A stretch of DNA of 64,000 bases from Halonotius pteroides (GTDB lineage: Archaea; Halobacteriota; Halobacteria; Halobacteriales; Haloferacaceae): NCBI RefSeq assembly GCF_003605635.1, contig NZ_QMDW01000004.1, forward strand, positions 1-64,000, read 5' to 3'. This document shows, piece by piece, positions 35,315-43,588 of the stretch; positions within the stretch are counted from its first letter, which is position 1, and each line of letters opens with the position of its first letter. Position numbers and translations under genes: made by a program. The notes below the pieces were generated by a model. The model ran no database searches. It was not told the origin of the DNA and was given only the letters and a program-made list of their open reading frames with translations.

Positions 35315-35518
35315 TTACGGGTCAAGCACCGTCACGTCGCTGTTGGCGGCGGCTGAACAACAAGCCGGCGAGTCGTACTCACTCGATGACTCGTCGTCAT
35401 CGTCCGGCTCGGAGTCGGCACTCGCGTCGGTGTCGTCACCTCGGTTTGCCGCCTCCGGGCCGATCTGCTTTCGGATCCATTCGGAAATCCCGTCGAGAAC
35501 GTTTGTTTCCTTTGCCAT
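35315..35518 (-). CDS. Candidate TOMM/LAP precursor peptide
   Basis: 67 residues from ATG at 35518 (MAKETNVLDG); an ATG two codons earlier is possible. The N-terminal 25 residues form an amphipathic helix (NVLDGISEWIRKQIG), a likely leader recognised by the C protein; an acidic Asp/Ser linker (30-48) follows, then a short C-terminal part SPACCSAAANSDVTVLDP with C53, C54, S55, S60 and T63 as cyclisable residues. It lies 62 bases behind the SagB-type gene in a YcaO cluster, with its own TATA-like box. The precursor role is inferred from position and composition. Confidence 0.65.
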   Translation of the reverse strand: MAKETNVLDGISEWIRKQIGPEAANRGDDTDASADSEPDDDDESSSEYDSPACCSAAANSDVTVLDP

Positions 35519-35535
35519 GTGCATATTTGGGTGTG

Positions 35536-35546
35536 TTCAAATAAAG
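35536..35546 (-). promoter_or_regulatory. TATA-like box of the candidate precursor gene
   Basis: On the minus strand CTTTATTTGAA is centred about 23 bases before the ATG at 35518. This spacing suggests a leaderless transcript starting at that ATG and lets the precursor be transcribed separately from, and more strongly than, the enzyme genes. Confidence 0.5.
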
Positions 35547-35580
35547 CGATTGGGGAACTACCCGCACAGTGGATGAACCG

Positions 35581-36348
35581 CTAGTCCCCGCGCTCCGGTG
35601 GGGTACCAGCGAATACGACAGTTGACAGCACGTATTCCTCGCTGCGGAGTCGAAGCTGCTCTCTGAGTGCGCGGTACTGTATCCCATTGTGTGGGCGACT
35701 CCCGATATCAAGCTCTGTGGCAAGCAGTTGGGTATTTTGGATGACTGCGCCAGCTTCAACGGCGGCGAGGAGATACCCCATCTCGCCGTAGCGGTCGGCT
35801 GATCGGCCCGGGAGTGCCGTGATCACGATGGCCGCAGCAACGGTGTCCGCAGACGTGATCCACGTCCAGTGCGCTTCGAGCCAGTCACTGTAGTCGCCCT
35901 CAGCAAGCTGTTCGAGTGCACCCGCTTCGCCGTTGTAGTGATATATCCCGGCATCGATGTCAGGCGAATCAAGCACGATCGGATACAGCTCTAATGGATA
36001 ACATGCTCCCCCGGAGGCGACAGGGCGGCGCGGCTCGCCGTCGGCCTCACGGATCTCACCGTAGGTATACGTCAGCAGCGTCGCCAACTCGGTGGCGGTG
36101 ATCGGCCGCCGCTCGGATTCCCTGTAGGATGCTCGCCGCTGGATGGCCGTCGGCACCGTTGCGGAGTCTGGTTGAGGGAGTGACACCTGTGGTGCCCGCT
36201 GGTACTGCTTATCTGCCGGCGACGACGATGCTTCCGAGGATGCCTCGGGTTCGAGTGCCGACCCCGAAACAACCGATGAGAGATTTTTGTGGTACAGTTC
36301 GTAGAGATACTCGAAGGTCACACTGTCATCGAAAGGCCGTTCAGTCAT
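35581..36348 (-). CDS. SagB-type FMN-dependent dehydrogenase (TOMM oxidase)
   Basis: 255 residues of the nitroreductase superfamily. RRASYRESERRPITATELA and LLTYTYGE match the SagB N-terminal FMN region; ASGGACYPLELYPIVLD is the family signature (SGGxxYPLE), followed by GIYHYN, and GEMGYLLAAVEAGAVIQNTQ (YxExGYxxxxxEAG). In azoline clusters this enzyme oxidises thiazolines and oxazolines to the aromatic rings. Its start is three bases behind the YcaO stop. An N-terminal part with a Ser/Ala linker precedes the catalytic domain. Confidence 0.9.
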   Translation of the reverse strand: MTERPFDDSVTFEYLYELYHKNLSSVVSGSALEPEASSEASSSPADKQYQRAPQVSLPQPDSATVPTAIQRRASYRESERRPITATELATLLTYTYGEIREADGEPRRPVASGGACYPLELYPIVLDSPDIDAGIYHYNGEAGALEQLAEGDYSDWLEAHWTWITSADTVAAAIVITALPGRSADRYGEMGYLLAAVEAGAVIQNTQLLATELDIGSRPHNGIQYRALREQLRLRSEEYVLSTVVFAGTPPERGD

Positions 36349-36350
36349 GG

Positions 36351-37697
36351 TTATGGGAACGGGTGTGGCACTGTGGTGAGCGCAGCGTCTGTGATGGGCG
36401 TGTCTCGATACCTCATGTCGACCGGGAGGCGCGACAGCCGGTCGCCGTCAAGATAGCGGAGACGTTCGACGAGATACAGTGGCTGGAGCCGCGGCACGAT
36501 AACCCGCTGCACAGTAACACCCACCGAGTCAACATCTCGGGTTGTGACATCGACAGCGTAAGCATCGTATCCGGTGGTAGTGACTGCTTCGACGAGATCG
36601 AGATCAGGCTGTTCGTCGACGGCGAACGCATCGAACGTCGTTGTTCGGTTGCTTTCGATCCAGAAATCCAGGTCAGCGAGCCGGTCATGGTCGGCCCACA
36701 GCAGTGCGCGATCCACAAAGGAGTCGATTTCGCTGGGGTCGATCTCATCGGCCGAGCGGGTCGTCGATGACAATCGGTGGATCGTCGATAATCGCGTCTG
36801 CAGCACCTCTGACAACGCGCTTTCGAGTACCGCCGTCGCCGTCGATCCAGCCGCGGCGGCAACGGTTACGGCCGGTCGCCGCGTCCGATCAACCAGCACC
36901 GCGATAGCAATCGGCACCCCAAAATCGGTTGTCGCATCTAGTAGCGTCAGTTCAAGTCCCTGTGCCGTGATGCGATCAACCAACCGGTGGATTCGTGGCG
37001 GGAGCGTCTCGGGATCGATTACAGGCAACGCAGTCGCCGTGAGATAGTATATGATGAACGCGTCGCGTTCGAGACACTCCGCGAGGCCGTTGTGGATCGC
37101 CATCTCCCGATCGGAGCCAGCCGCAAGCCCCGTCGAGATCGGATTTCGGATGAATGGGTCTGCGGTCGGCGGGTACGACAGATAGACCAACTGCGCCGGG
37201 ATCTGTGTGGTCGCTCCCGACCTGAGGTCGACACCGCCAACCCATGTGAGTTCGTCATCGGTGCCGCAGAGGTCGGTGTCGTCGGCCATTGTGTCCCGCT
37301 GTGTAGGTGAGAAGTTGACGACCGCTGTCGGATCAAGCGCAGGCTCTGTGAGCTCATCGTAAGCAGCTGTTTGGAATGAACTGTTATCGTAGACACAGCC
37401 ACAGTATCGCTCAATCGCCTCACCGTAGGTTGCAACGAGGGCCGCATCCTTGGTGAACGCAGCACCACCTTCGTCGTGAGGCATTTGGTTGCCGTCGGTA
37501 AATGGGGTGAAATCCTCTCGCTCAACGATGTAGCTCTCGATGGCTGGCTCGCCCGGCGGCACCGGAACCCGTCGAACACCGGTAATGATGCCTGTCGTTG
37601 GATCCTTGATCTGTTGCAGTCGTTCACGGTCGCTTGGGGCATCATCAATCGGGGAGCTTTCAGCAGCCGTGATAGTGATTCCATTCTCATCAGTCAT
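36351..37697 (-). CDS. YcaO-domain cyclodehydratase (TOMM D protein)
   Basis: 448 residues. YcaO ATP-site elements are FTKDAALVATYGEAIERYCG (81-100, E93 and E97) and GSDREMAIHNGLAECLERDAF (194-213). RRPAVTVAAAAGSTATAVLESALSE-type region follows at about 275-300. The protein ends PHPFP, an exact PxPxP terminus, a feature of YcaO enzymes that make azolines on peptides. It activates Cys/Ser/Thr amides with ATP. It overlaps the C-protein gene by four bases (ATGA), as expected for a working C-D pair. Confidence 0.93.
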   Translation of the reverse strand: MTDENGITITAAESSPIDDAPSDRERLQQIKDPTTGIITGVRRVPVPPGEPAIESYIVEREDFTPFTDGNQMPHDEGGAAFTKDAALVATYGEAIERYCGCVYDNSSFQTAAYDELTEPALDPTAVVNFSPTQRDTMADDTDLCGTDDELTWVGGVDLRSGATTQIPAQLVYLSYPPTADPFIRNPISTGLAAGSDREMAIHNGLAECLERDAFIIYYLTATALPVIDPETLPPRIHRLVDRITAQGLELTLLDATTDFGVPIAIAVLVDRTRRPAVTVAAAAGSTATAVLESALSEVLQTRLSTIHRLSSTTRSADEIDPSEIDSFVDRALLWADHDRLADLDFWIESNRTTTFDAFAVDEQPDLDLVEAVTTTGYDAYAVDVTTRDVDSVGVTVQRVIVPRLQPLYLVERLRYLDGDRLSRLPVDMRYRDTPITDAALTTVPHPFP

Positions 37698-38596
37698 CGA
37701 AATCTCTCCTGTCGAGACGACGCACTGTCGCAGACCTCACAGTGAGGGCTGGCAAAGACGCGTGGTGTTTCTCTGTGTCCCCCATAGTGGTCATAGACGA
37801 CGAACTGGTCGTCAAGATAGCGGGGAAGCTGTGCAAGCAGCGCGCGAAACAGGAGTTCGGTGACGGTGTCGGTGTACGCTCGCATGTATGGAGGGGTGCC
37901 AGTGTCAGTCTTATCGAAGAGCTGGCCGCCTACTTTGTTCGCATCGACGCGGGTGTATACACAGTTCAGACACGCACGGGCGTCCGCTGTGAGCACCGGC
38001 CCAAGCCGCCAGCCCGTTGCGGTGAGCCGCGTTTTAACAAGCGTCGCCGACGAGGTGGCCCACGCCTCGTTGGCAGCTCTCCATGAGTCGCTTCGTTCGA
38101 GCTGTTCGCTCAGGAGGATTACGTCCGGATCCTCGGGAGAGCTCTGTTGATCAGTGGTAGACCGCTCGTTGACGGATACCCCCGCAGCACGCAGTCGGTC
38201 ATAGACCCCCGAAACAGGGTCGTGATCGCCGAACACCGTGACCGAGTGTGCTGACAACCGATCGGGAAGCGTCTGCTGGGTTGGTTGTGATATCGCTGGC
38301 AGAACCGGCTCAAGATAGCGCTCCCAACCCGCATCTGAGAGTCCAGCCGGCATCGCCTGTCCGTCGTATGCCAACTCAGCGTCATACAGGCGGTCGATCT
38401 GCTCAGGGTCGCTCTCGGAAACCTGCGCGATAAGATCGCTGGCCGCTGTGGTACCGTCCATCGTTGCTAGCAGCGTACATATCGCTTCAAGCTCGCCTCC
38501 CTGTAGCGTCTTGGTCGCATGGGGTGTTCGAATCACCGCCTCGCCATCGTGGATCCCGTAGCTTGTTGGACTGTACGCCGCCGGGTATGTCTCCAT
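37694..38596 (-). CDS. SagC-like leader-binding protein (TOMM C protein)
   Basis: 300 residues from ATG at 38596 (METYPAAYSPTSYG); an upstream start adds 31 His-rich residues. The N-terminal ~95 residues look like the winged-helix leader-binding (RRE-like) domain; the middle part (VTVFGDHDPVSGVYDRL, DVILLSEQL) has a Rossmann-like ThiF/E1 flavour without an ATP site. Cysteines C209/C212 (ACLNCVYTR) and C286/C289 (HCEVCD) make the zinc site of the ocin-ThiF/SagC group. It delivers the precursor to the YcaO enzyme. Overlaps the YcaO gene. Confidence 0.88.
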   Translation of the reverse strand: METYPAAYSPTSYGIHDGEAVIRTPHATKTLQGGELEAICTLLATMDGTTAASDLIAQVSESDPEQIDRLYDAELAYDGQAMPAGLSDAGWERYLEPVLPAISQPTQQTLPDRLSAHSVTVFGDHDPVSGVYDRLRAAGVSVNERSTTDQQSSPEDPDVILLSEQLERSDSWRAANEAWATSSATLVKTRLTATGWRLGPVLTADARACLNCVYTRVDANKVGGQLFDKTDTGTPPYMRAYTDTVTELLFRALLAQLPRYLDDQFVVYDHYGGHRETPRVFASPHCEVCDSASSRQERFR

Positions 38597-38722
38597 TATC
38601 GCGTGATGGTGCTGAGAGTGTATAACGCTCGGGGTGAGGGGACAATCGTCGTCAGCGTCCGACCATCCAATAACGTGTAGAAGGATCAACAGTGGATACG
38701 CTACCCGGGCGTATCTGACTCA

Positions 38723-39196
38723 CTATGCGACGATCAAACTAAGCCCGATTGTGGCTGGTACCAGCACAAACAGGTATCCGGCAGCTGCGATCGCCCATGC
38801 GATCCCAGTCTGTGCGCGACGGGTGTCATCCAGTCCCGTTGCTCGTGGCAGCGGAATGAGTATAAAAAATCCGACCATCAGGACGTATAGGACAACTGTT
38901 GTTCCAACGATGGTCGTCGCTGAGAGGACGCCCGTAAGTTGCTCTGCGACAAGGAGAAAATACGCAAATAGGAGGCCTGTGCCAAGCCCAGCGAGGTAGT
39001 GTACCACCGACGCGAGGCGAGACGGTGCGTCATCCACCGGTCGCTCGGTGAGTACACTTGCTGCGACAAACGGCGGGGTCATCCCCTCTGTCGTGTGGGC
39101 CATCAGTCGATCCATGCCGAGGACGGCAATCCCAGCCGCAACCAATCCGATCGGAAATCTGACCACCGGCGGTACCGTTGACAGTGCAGGAAGCAT
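38723..39196 (-). CDS. Membrane protein at the head of the TOMM operon
   Basis: 157 residues with five hydrophobic segments (from VVRFPIGLVAAGIAVLG to AAAGYLFVLVPATIGLSL). No transporter motif seen. It is on the same strand and 126 bases upstream of the SagC-like gene, the usual place for immunity, export or maturation partners in such clusters. That role is inferred from position only; it may be an unrelated haloarchaeal membrane protein. Confidence 0.7.
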   Translation of the reverse strand: MLPALSTVPPVVRFPIGLVAAGIAVLGMDRLMAHTTEGMTPPFVAASVLTERPVDDAPSRLASVVHYLAGLGTGLLFAYFLLVAEQLTGVLSATTIVGTTVVLYVLMVGFFILIPLPRATGLDDTRRAQTGIAWAIAAAGYLFVLVPATIGLSLIVA

Positions 39197-39269
39197 CTGG
39201 TACGTTGTTGGGACGCAATCGGCTTGAATTGATTTGTTACTCAGCGGAGTGCCGGCACAGTCTCGCTAG

Positions 39270-39542
39270 TTACGTCGAAACAGCAAATTCATCTATCGAC
39301 CGTCCACGTCGGACAACCTGTTCGCTGATTATCAGCTTTTCTCTGCGGTCGAGCTGTGACCACTGCAGCGTTTCTGGCGGTGACTCCTCAAATGATTGAA
39401 ATTGGTCGAGAACTGCCTCGTTTATGAACCGGCTGAATGAGCCACACCGCGAGCACTGAGTTTTGAGATGCGAGATATCGAAACTCCGCGTGACCGCCCC
39501 TTCGAGACAGTCCAGACACCGGTATGATTGGTTCACACACAA
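39270..39542 (-). CDS. Zinc-ribbon hypothetical protein
   Basis: 90 residues, starting MCVNQSYRCLDCLE. Two CxxC pairs (C9/C12 in YRCLDC and CSRCGS) form a zinc ribbon; the C-terminal half is helical (LDQFQSFEES, REKLIISEQVVRRG). Similar small zinc-ribbon proteins accompany haloarchaeal regulators and mobile genes. AT content is higher than the genome background. Confidence 0.7.
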   Translation of the reverse strand: MCVNQSYRCLDCLEGAVTRSFDISHLKTQCSRCGSFSRFINEAVLDQFQSFEESPPETLQWSQLDRREKLIISEQVVRRGRSIDEFAVST

Positions 39543-39681
39543 TTAGAGGGGTTTGAGACATGAATATCTGTGGCCCAGTTCAAACCGTCATTGTCACCGA
39601 ACCAGCCGAATTATTACATATAGCAAAATGAGATTTATGCGTTCGAAATCAGACAGCAGCCTATGCGTGGAATACTTTATT

Positions 39682-40740
39682 TTATTTCAAAACCGAGTAA
39701 ATATTCGTTTCGTAGGTTGATCTGACCTGGCCACCCCAGTTGTGGGTGTAGGTGTCGATGATATCGTCAGCTACGTCGCCGCGGAGGTATTTTACCACGC
39801 CACGGTCACCGGTACGATCTCGGAGGTGTGTTGTGAAGAAGTGCCGAAAGTAGTGAGGCGTCACGTTGTCGGCGGCATCGCCACCGGTGTCGTACCAGCC
39901 GGCGGCATCGGCATGCTCGGTAACGATGTTTCGGACAGCCCGCGGCGTCAGTCGGTGTCCCCACTCACCAGCAGTGTAGACAAACAGCGGCTCCGCTGGC
40001 GATGGGTTGTCTGGCCTGATCGCCAGCCAGCGCTTGAGTACGCGCTGTAGTTCTTCGTCGACCGGAATCACCGTCGCCCGCTTGCGTTTATTTGAGGCTG
40101 TCCGCTTCTCGCCGTTGACCTCCTTGCCAACTGCGGGCTCGCTGTCGATGTACAGTGAGTTCGGTCGCGCTGCAAGCTGCGGTCGAGGACTACTATCAAA
40201 TGCGGCTTTCACCTCCTTGTCGTCGACGGCGAGATCACGCAGATCAAGATTGCAGAGCTCACCCACCCGCATGCCGGTTTTGAGCAGTGTGACGATCAAT
40301 GCCTGGTCAAGCGGATGATTGATATCGCCGACAAACGACCGCATCTGGTCAACACTGATCTCCCGTCGGGTGGGATCCTTCTCGATGGTTTCATCGAGTT
40401 CCTCGACGACAAGGGTCATTGGATTCGACTCGAAGACGCCGACCTGTGTCATATACGCGTAAAACCGGTGTAGATAGGCGGCGTAGCTGGCGATGGTGCT
40501 ATCGGTGACCGTCCCGCGAAGCGTGTGAACCCACGCCATACAGTCACGATGGGTTGCCTGTGAGGGCGTCAGTGTCTTTCCGCTTGGGTTTCGCTCCGGA
40601 TCTGCCAGAAATGTCTCAAATCGCCGGAGTACCCGACCGTAGGCGTCGCGTGTCCGCTCGGCTTTGCCGTGGTAGGTGAGATCCTCAAGAAAGTACGCGA
40701 TCGGGTCGTCCGGATCGTCGGTGCCGACGGTCGTGCTCAT
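39682..40740 (-). CDS. Tyrosine recombinase / integrase
   Basis: 352 residues. SAM-like N-terminal core-binding domain (about 12-110) and catalytic domain with R158 (TGMRVGEL), the basic strand with KRKRATVIPV (about 217-226), HYFRH (H296, R299), H333 and the nucleophile region TYETNIY (Y343 or Y348). Complete, so probably active. Xer/phage-type enzymes integrate or resolve DNA circles. It overlaps the small DUF5805-like gene by four bases, a pairing frequent in haloarchaeal mobile regions. Confidence 0.93.
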   Translation of the reverse strand: MSTTVGTDDPDDPIAYFLEDLTYHGKAERTRDAYGRVLRRFETFLADPERNPSGKTLTPSQATHRDCMAWVHTLRGTVTDSTIASYAAYLHRFYAYMTQVGVFESNPMTLVVEELDETIEKDPTRREISVDQMRSFVGDINHPLDQALIVTLLKTGMRVGELCNLDLRDLAVDDKEVKAAFDSSPRPQLAARPNSLYIDSEPAVGKEVNGEKRTASNKRKRATVIPVDEELQRVLKRWLAIRPDNPSPAEPLFVYTAGEWGHRLTPRAVRNIVTEHADAAGWYDTGGDAADNVTPHYFRHFFTTHLRDRTGDRGVVKYLRGDVADDIIDTYTHNWGGQVRSTYETNIYSVLK

Positions 40741-41129
40741 GAGTCGATCGTTGTGTAGCCGCCGTTTCGACCACTGTACCGAATCTGATTGGTGGCCTGT
40801 AGTGACTCAAGACAGGCTTCGAGTCGCTCCTCGAAATCTGCCGATAGCGAGTCAACCAATTGTTCCCAGGACAGCGAGCCGTTCGATTCGAGAGCTTCGA
40901 GAACCTGCGTTTCGAGGTCGCCACCCCCGGGGTCTGCGGTGTTAGAATCGGGTTCCACAGTAGCACTTGATTCGAGTGTGAAATCATTCCGCCCAGCTTG
41001 CACCATCGTCCGAACAAACTCCGCCTGACTCATACCGAGCTCGTCGGCATGTTCCGTCCATTCGGTTTTTTGATTCGTCGACACGTAGGTAACGACACGT
41101 GCCCGGTCGTTCTTATCGTCGGTAGCCAT
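40737..41129 (-). CDS. DUF5805-like DNA-binding partner of the recombinase
   Basis: 130 residues from ATG at 41129 (MATDDKNDRARVVTY); the 13 codons upstream are hydrophobic and unlikely. The N-terminal half looks like a ribbon-helix-helix (RVVTYVSTNQKTEWTEHADE, GMSQAEFVRTMV). The C-terminal half is a winged-helix-like segment (SLSWEQLVDSLS ... LQATNQIRYSGRNGGY). Probably a regulator or accessory factor of the recombinase coded immediately behind it. Confidence 0.8.
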   Translation of the reverse strand: MATDDKNDRARVVTYVSTNQKTEWTEHADELGMSQAEFVRTMVQAGRNDFTLESSATVEPDSNTADPGGGDLETQVLEALESNGSLSWEQLVDSLSADFEERLEACLESLQATNQIRYSGRNGGYTTIDS

Positions 41130-41178
41130 AGAATGTGATAGGTAAAACAACCACTTGAATCTACCCACACTGTAGCTG

Positions 41179-41192
41179 ATAAGGGATCTTAT
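41179..41192 (-). promoter_or_regulatory. Inverted repeat overlapping the recombinase-operon TATA box
   Basis: ATAAG-GGAT-CTTAT is a perfect 5-base inverted repeat with a 4-base spacer, 50 bases upstream of the ATG at 41129. On the minus strand it overlaps GTATAAG, a plausible TATA box. A repressor bound here, possibly the RHH partner itself, would block transcription. Confidence 0.4.
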
Positions 41193-42128
41193 ACTCGGTT
41201 CTATGTCTCTTATTCGCTCATTTGTGTATATACGAGAGACGATAAAATATATTTTGTATATAGAACAGCCGAAAAGATTACTCAGGCAATGTCGCGTCTA
41301 GTTGCCCAGGGCTACCAAAGATTGTGAAGCTACTGTAGTTGGATGGCACTTCCTGCGTCGCTCATCCCTCGGTTCGTCGCCCCGCAGCATAGAGGACTCG
41401 GCTTCAGCAATAGTATAAGTATATGATTAGGGGCTCAAATGTCTGTACATTTCCGTATGACGCTTTGCCAGTGTGATCGCTTGGCAGCTCTCAGTGGCTC
41501 AAGGGAATTAGTATACCCGTGTGTTATTGGGAAGAACTGAAGTAACCAACCTGTTTCTAATTATAATCCGACCGGACGCCCTTGCGGGCGGCTCCGTTTC
41601 ACCGCAGCATCGACGATAAGATAACAGAGCACGTGCGAGATATTTGGCTCGGCCACGGTCAGACTGTGTTTGATGTGATGTCGACCGGTATGGGTCGCAG
41701 ATGGCATTTACCTAGACCATTGTCCATTTGGGGTGACTCGGGGAACAAACTGACCGAAGGTGCGACACAGACGCCGTGAGATATCTTGAACTGGACGGCT
41801 CACAACGATGTATCCAGTAAGGACTACGCAACAACAGCAAATGATCGGCGTCGACACGTCGGATGATAATATAATGTATGGCTGTCGGTGAGGCGTGTTT
41901 GAACTAAGCCTCTGTGTAAGCCCACTAACGTATCATCACCACGTTTTCGAGATATCGGTTTCAGCGACAGTGTATATGTGAACATTTCGAGGAATGCGAG
42001 AGGTAACGTAATCGAATACGACCAGTCACAAACACGTAAATCGTATGCTGCTATACAAATATCTGAACGAGATTATCGAGATACCACTACCCAGAAACCG
42101 ATCGACAACAACAGAATCCGAGAGGCGA
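41193..42128. other. Long non-coding AT-rich stretch beside the recombinase
   Basis: About 940 bases without a credible gene. It holds a 12-base palindrome AAAATATATTTT (41244-41255) flanked by GTATATA copies, several TATA-like strings, and a GC hairpin CGCCC-TTGC-GGGCG at about 41577-41590. The two short frames (65 and 81 codons) have poor composition. Candidate location of an attachment site, an excised element or decayed insertion sequences; I cannot identify which. Confidence 0.5.
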
Positions 42129-42557
42129 TTATTTGAGTCGTTCCTGCAAAAAGGAGGGATGAGCGGCGGTGACACCCTCGATACAAAGGATGTCGTCGCT
42201 GATTACATCGCCAAGGGAGTCACCGTCTTGGGCCCGAACTTCGGCCATCAACATGTGATCGCCGGAGCAGCTGTACAGCGCCTCGACTGAGTCCAATGCT
42301 TTGAGATTACGCGTCGTCTCCACATAGAGGTCACTGGCGACATCAACGCCGACCATTGCGATGCTTTGTGAGGAGAGCTTTTTCGGATCAACCTCGGCGG
42401 AGTAGCCAACGATCACCCCTTCCTCTTCGAGCTGCTGGATATACTTCCGTACCGTGGGTTTTGAAACATCGGCCCGATCGGCGATCTCGGCGTAGGAGGC
42501 CTGGGCATCATCCTCCAACACAGAGAGAATCCGGTCTTCGGTCGCTGTCGTGCTCAT
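42129..42557 (-). CDS. Lrp/AsnC-family transcriptional regulator
   Basis: 142 residues. HTH at about 5-45 (DRILSVLEDDAQASYAEIAD, DVSKPTVRKYIQQLEEEG), then a RAM/ACT-like effector domain with GDHMLMAEVRAQDGD. Such haloarchaeal Lrp proteins sense amino acids and control central nitrogen and carbon genes. It lies 90 bases behind the ferredoxin oxidoreductase genes on the same strand and may regulate them. Confidence 0.92.
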   Translation of the reverse strand: MSTTATEDRILSVLEDDAQASYAEIADRADVSKPTVRKYIQQLEEEGVIVGYSAEVDPKKLSSQSIAMVGVDVASDLYVETTRNLKALDSVEALYSCSGDHMLMAEVRAQDGDSLGDVISDDILCIEGVTAAHPSFLQERLK

Positions 42558-42647
42558 ACCTAACCTTTTGTTCCAATAAAAAAATACCTTGCGAACCGAA
42601 AAACCGATTTGGACTGCGTAAACGCCGCAGCGGGGCTATCGTGACAG

Positions 42648-43586
42648 TTACTTGTGTTTATCGAGGAAGAGATCGGCCGATCGCTCCCACTCGTAGGAGT
42701 CATCGAAGTATCGCTCGGCCAACGGCTCCTCGGGCATCTCGCCGATTGCACGCTTCTCTTGGCCGTAGGACGGACGGCTGTCGTCAACGTAGTAGCGACC
42801 GGTAAGCACCTTCCCCTCGTGGAGAGCGGTTTCGGTTTCGGCCATCATATCGGAGGCCTCACGCCGGTCGGTTTTATCGAACTCGTAATCGTCTGAGTCG
42901 TTGACATCGATGTACGGAACGTACTGCTTTGCGTCCTTGTTCCACGTCGGACACTGCGTGAGGAAGTCAACGTGTGCAAAGCCATCGTGTTCCATCGCTT
43001 CAACGAGGATCTCCTTTGCCTGGTTGGGATTAACGGCGGCCGTCCGGGCGACGTAGGAAGCTCCGGCGTTCAGCGAGAGACTCAGTGGTCGAAGCGGCTC
43101 CTTCGCGCTCCCCGAGGGCTGTGTCTTCGATTTATGCCCTTTCGGGCTCGTCGGCGAGGTCTGGCCCTTCGTCAGCCCGAAGATCTCGTTGTTGAACACG
43201 ATGTAGGTCATATCGTGGTTCTCGCGGGCGGTGTGCATGAAGTGGTTGCCACCGATACCGTAGCCGTCGCCGTCACCGCCGGCGGCGATTACCTCGACGC
43301 CGGGATTGGTAACCTTCGCCGCTCGGGCGACCGGTAGCGAACGGCCGTGGATCGTGTGGAACCCGTAGCTGTCGAAGTAGCTGTTGAGCTTGCCGGAACA
43401 GCCGATTCCGGTACACAACAGCATCTCCTCGGGGGATCTTCCAAGCTCCTCGGCGGCCCCTTTCAGTGCCTTGAGGACACCGAAGTCGCCACAGCCGGGA
43501 CACCACGTTGCCTGCGGTTCGAGTTCCGGCGTGTAATCGTCTTGATCAGTTGGCTGTCCGTCACCGATTGCTGAGAATGCACTCAT
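42648..43586 (-). CDS. porB: 2-oxoacid:ferredoxin oxidoreductase, beta subunit (probably pyruvate)
   Basis: 312 residues, ThDP-binding subunit. WCPGCGDFGVLKAL and CTGIGCSGKLNSYF supply cluster/ThDP cysteines; GGDGDGYGIGGNHFMH is the Mg-ThDP motif. With a 632-residue alpha partner the pair has the sizes known for haloarchaeal pyruvate synthase PorAB; haloarchaeal KorAB (2-oxoglutarate) is closely similar, so the substrate is not certain. Two bases separate it from the alpha gene. No separate delta ferredoxin subunit is present, as usual in haloarchaea. Confidence 0.85.
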   Translation of the reverse strand: MSAFSAIGDGQPTDQDDYTPELEPQATWCPGCGDFGVLKALKGAAEELGRSPEEMLLCTGIGCSGKLNSYFDSYGFHTIHGRSLPVARAAKVTNPGVEVIAAGGDGDGYGIGGNHFMHTARENHDMTYIVFNNEIFGLTKGQTSPTSPKGHKSKTQPSGSAKEPLRPLSLSLNAGASYVARTAAVNPNQAKEILVEAMEHDGFAHVDFLTQCPTWNKDAKQYVPYIDVNDSDDYEFDKTDRREASDMMAETETALHEGKVLTGRYYVDDSRPSYGQEKRAIGEMPEEPLAERYFDDSYEWERSADLFLDKHK

Positions 43587-43588
43587 GA

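Noticed and set aside
41582..41779. A 65-codon plus-strand frame in the gap beside the recombinase
   Set aside because: No domain, unfavourable codon use and no promoter; left as non-coding.
42045..42290. An 81-codon plus-strand frame
   Set aside because: Its second half is antisense to the end of the Lrp gene and gives no recognisable protein.
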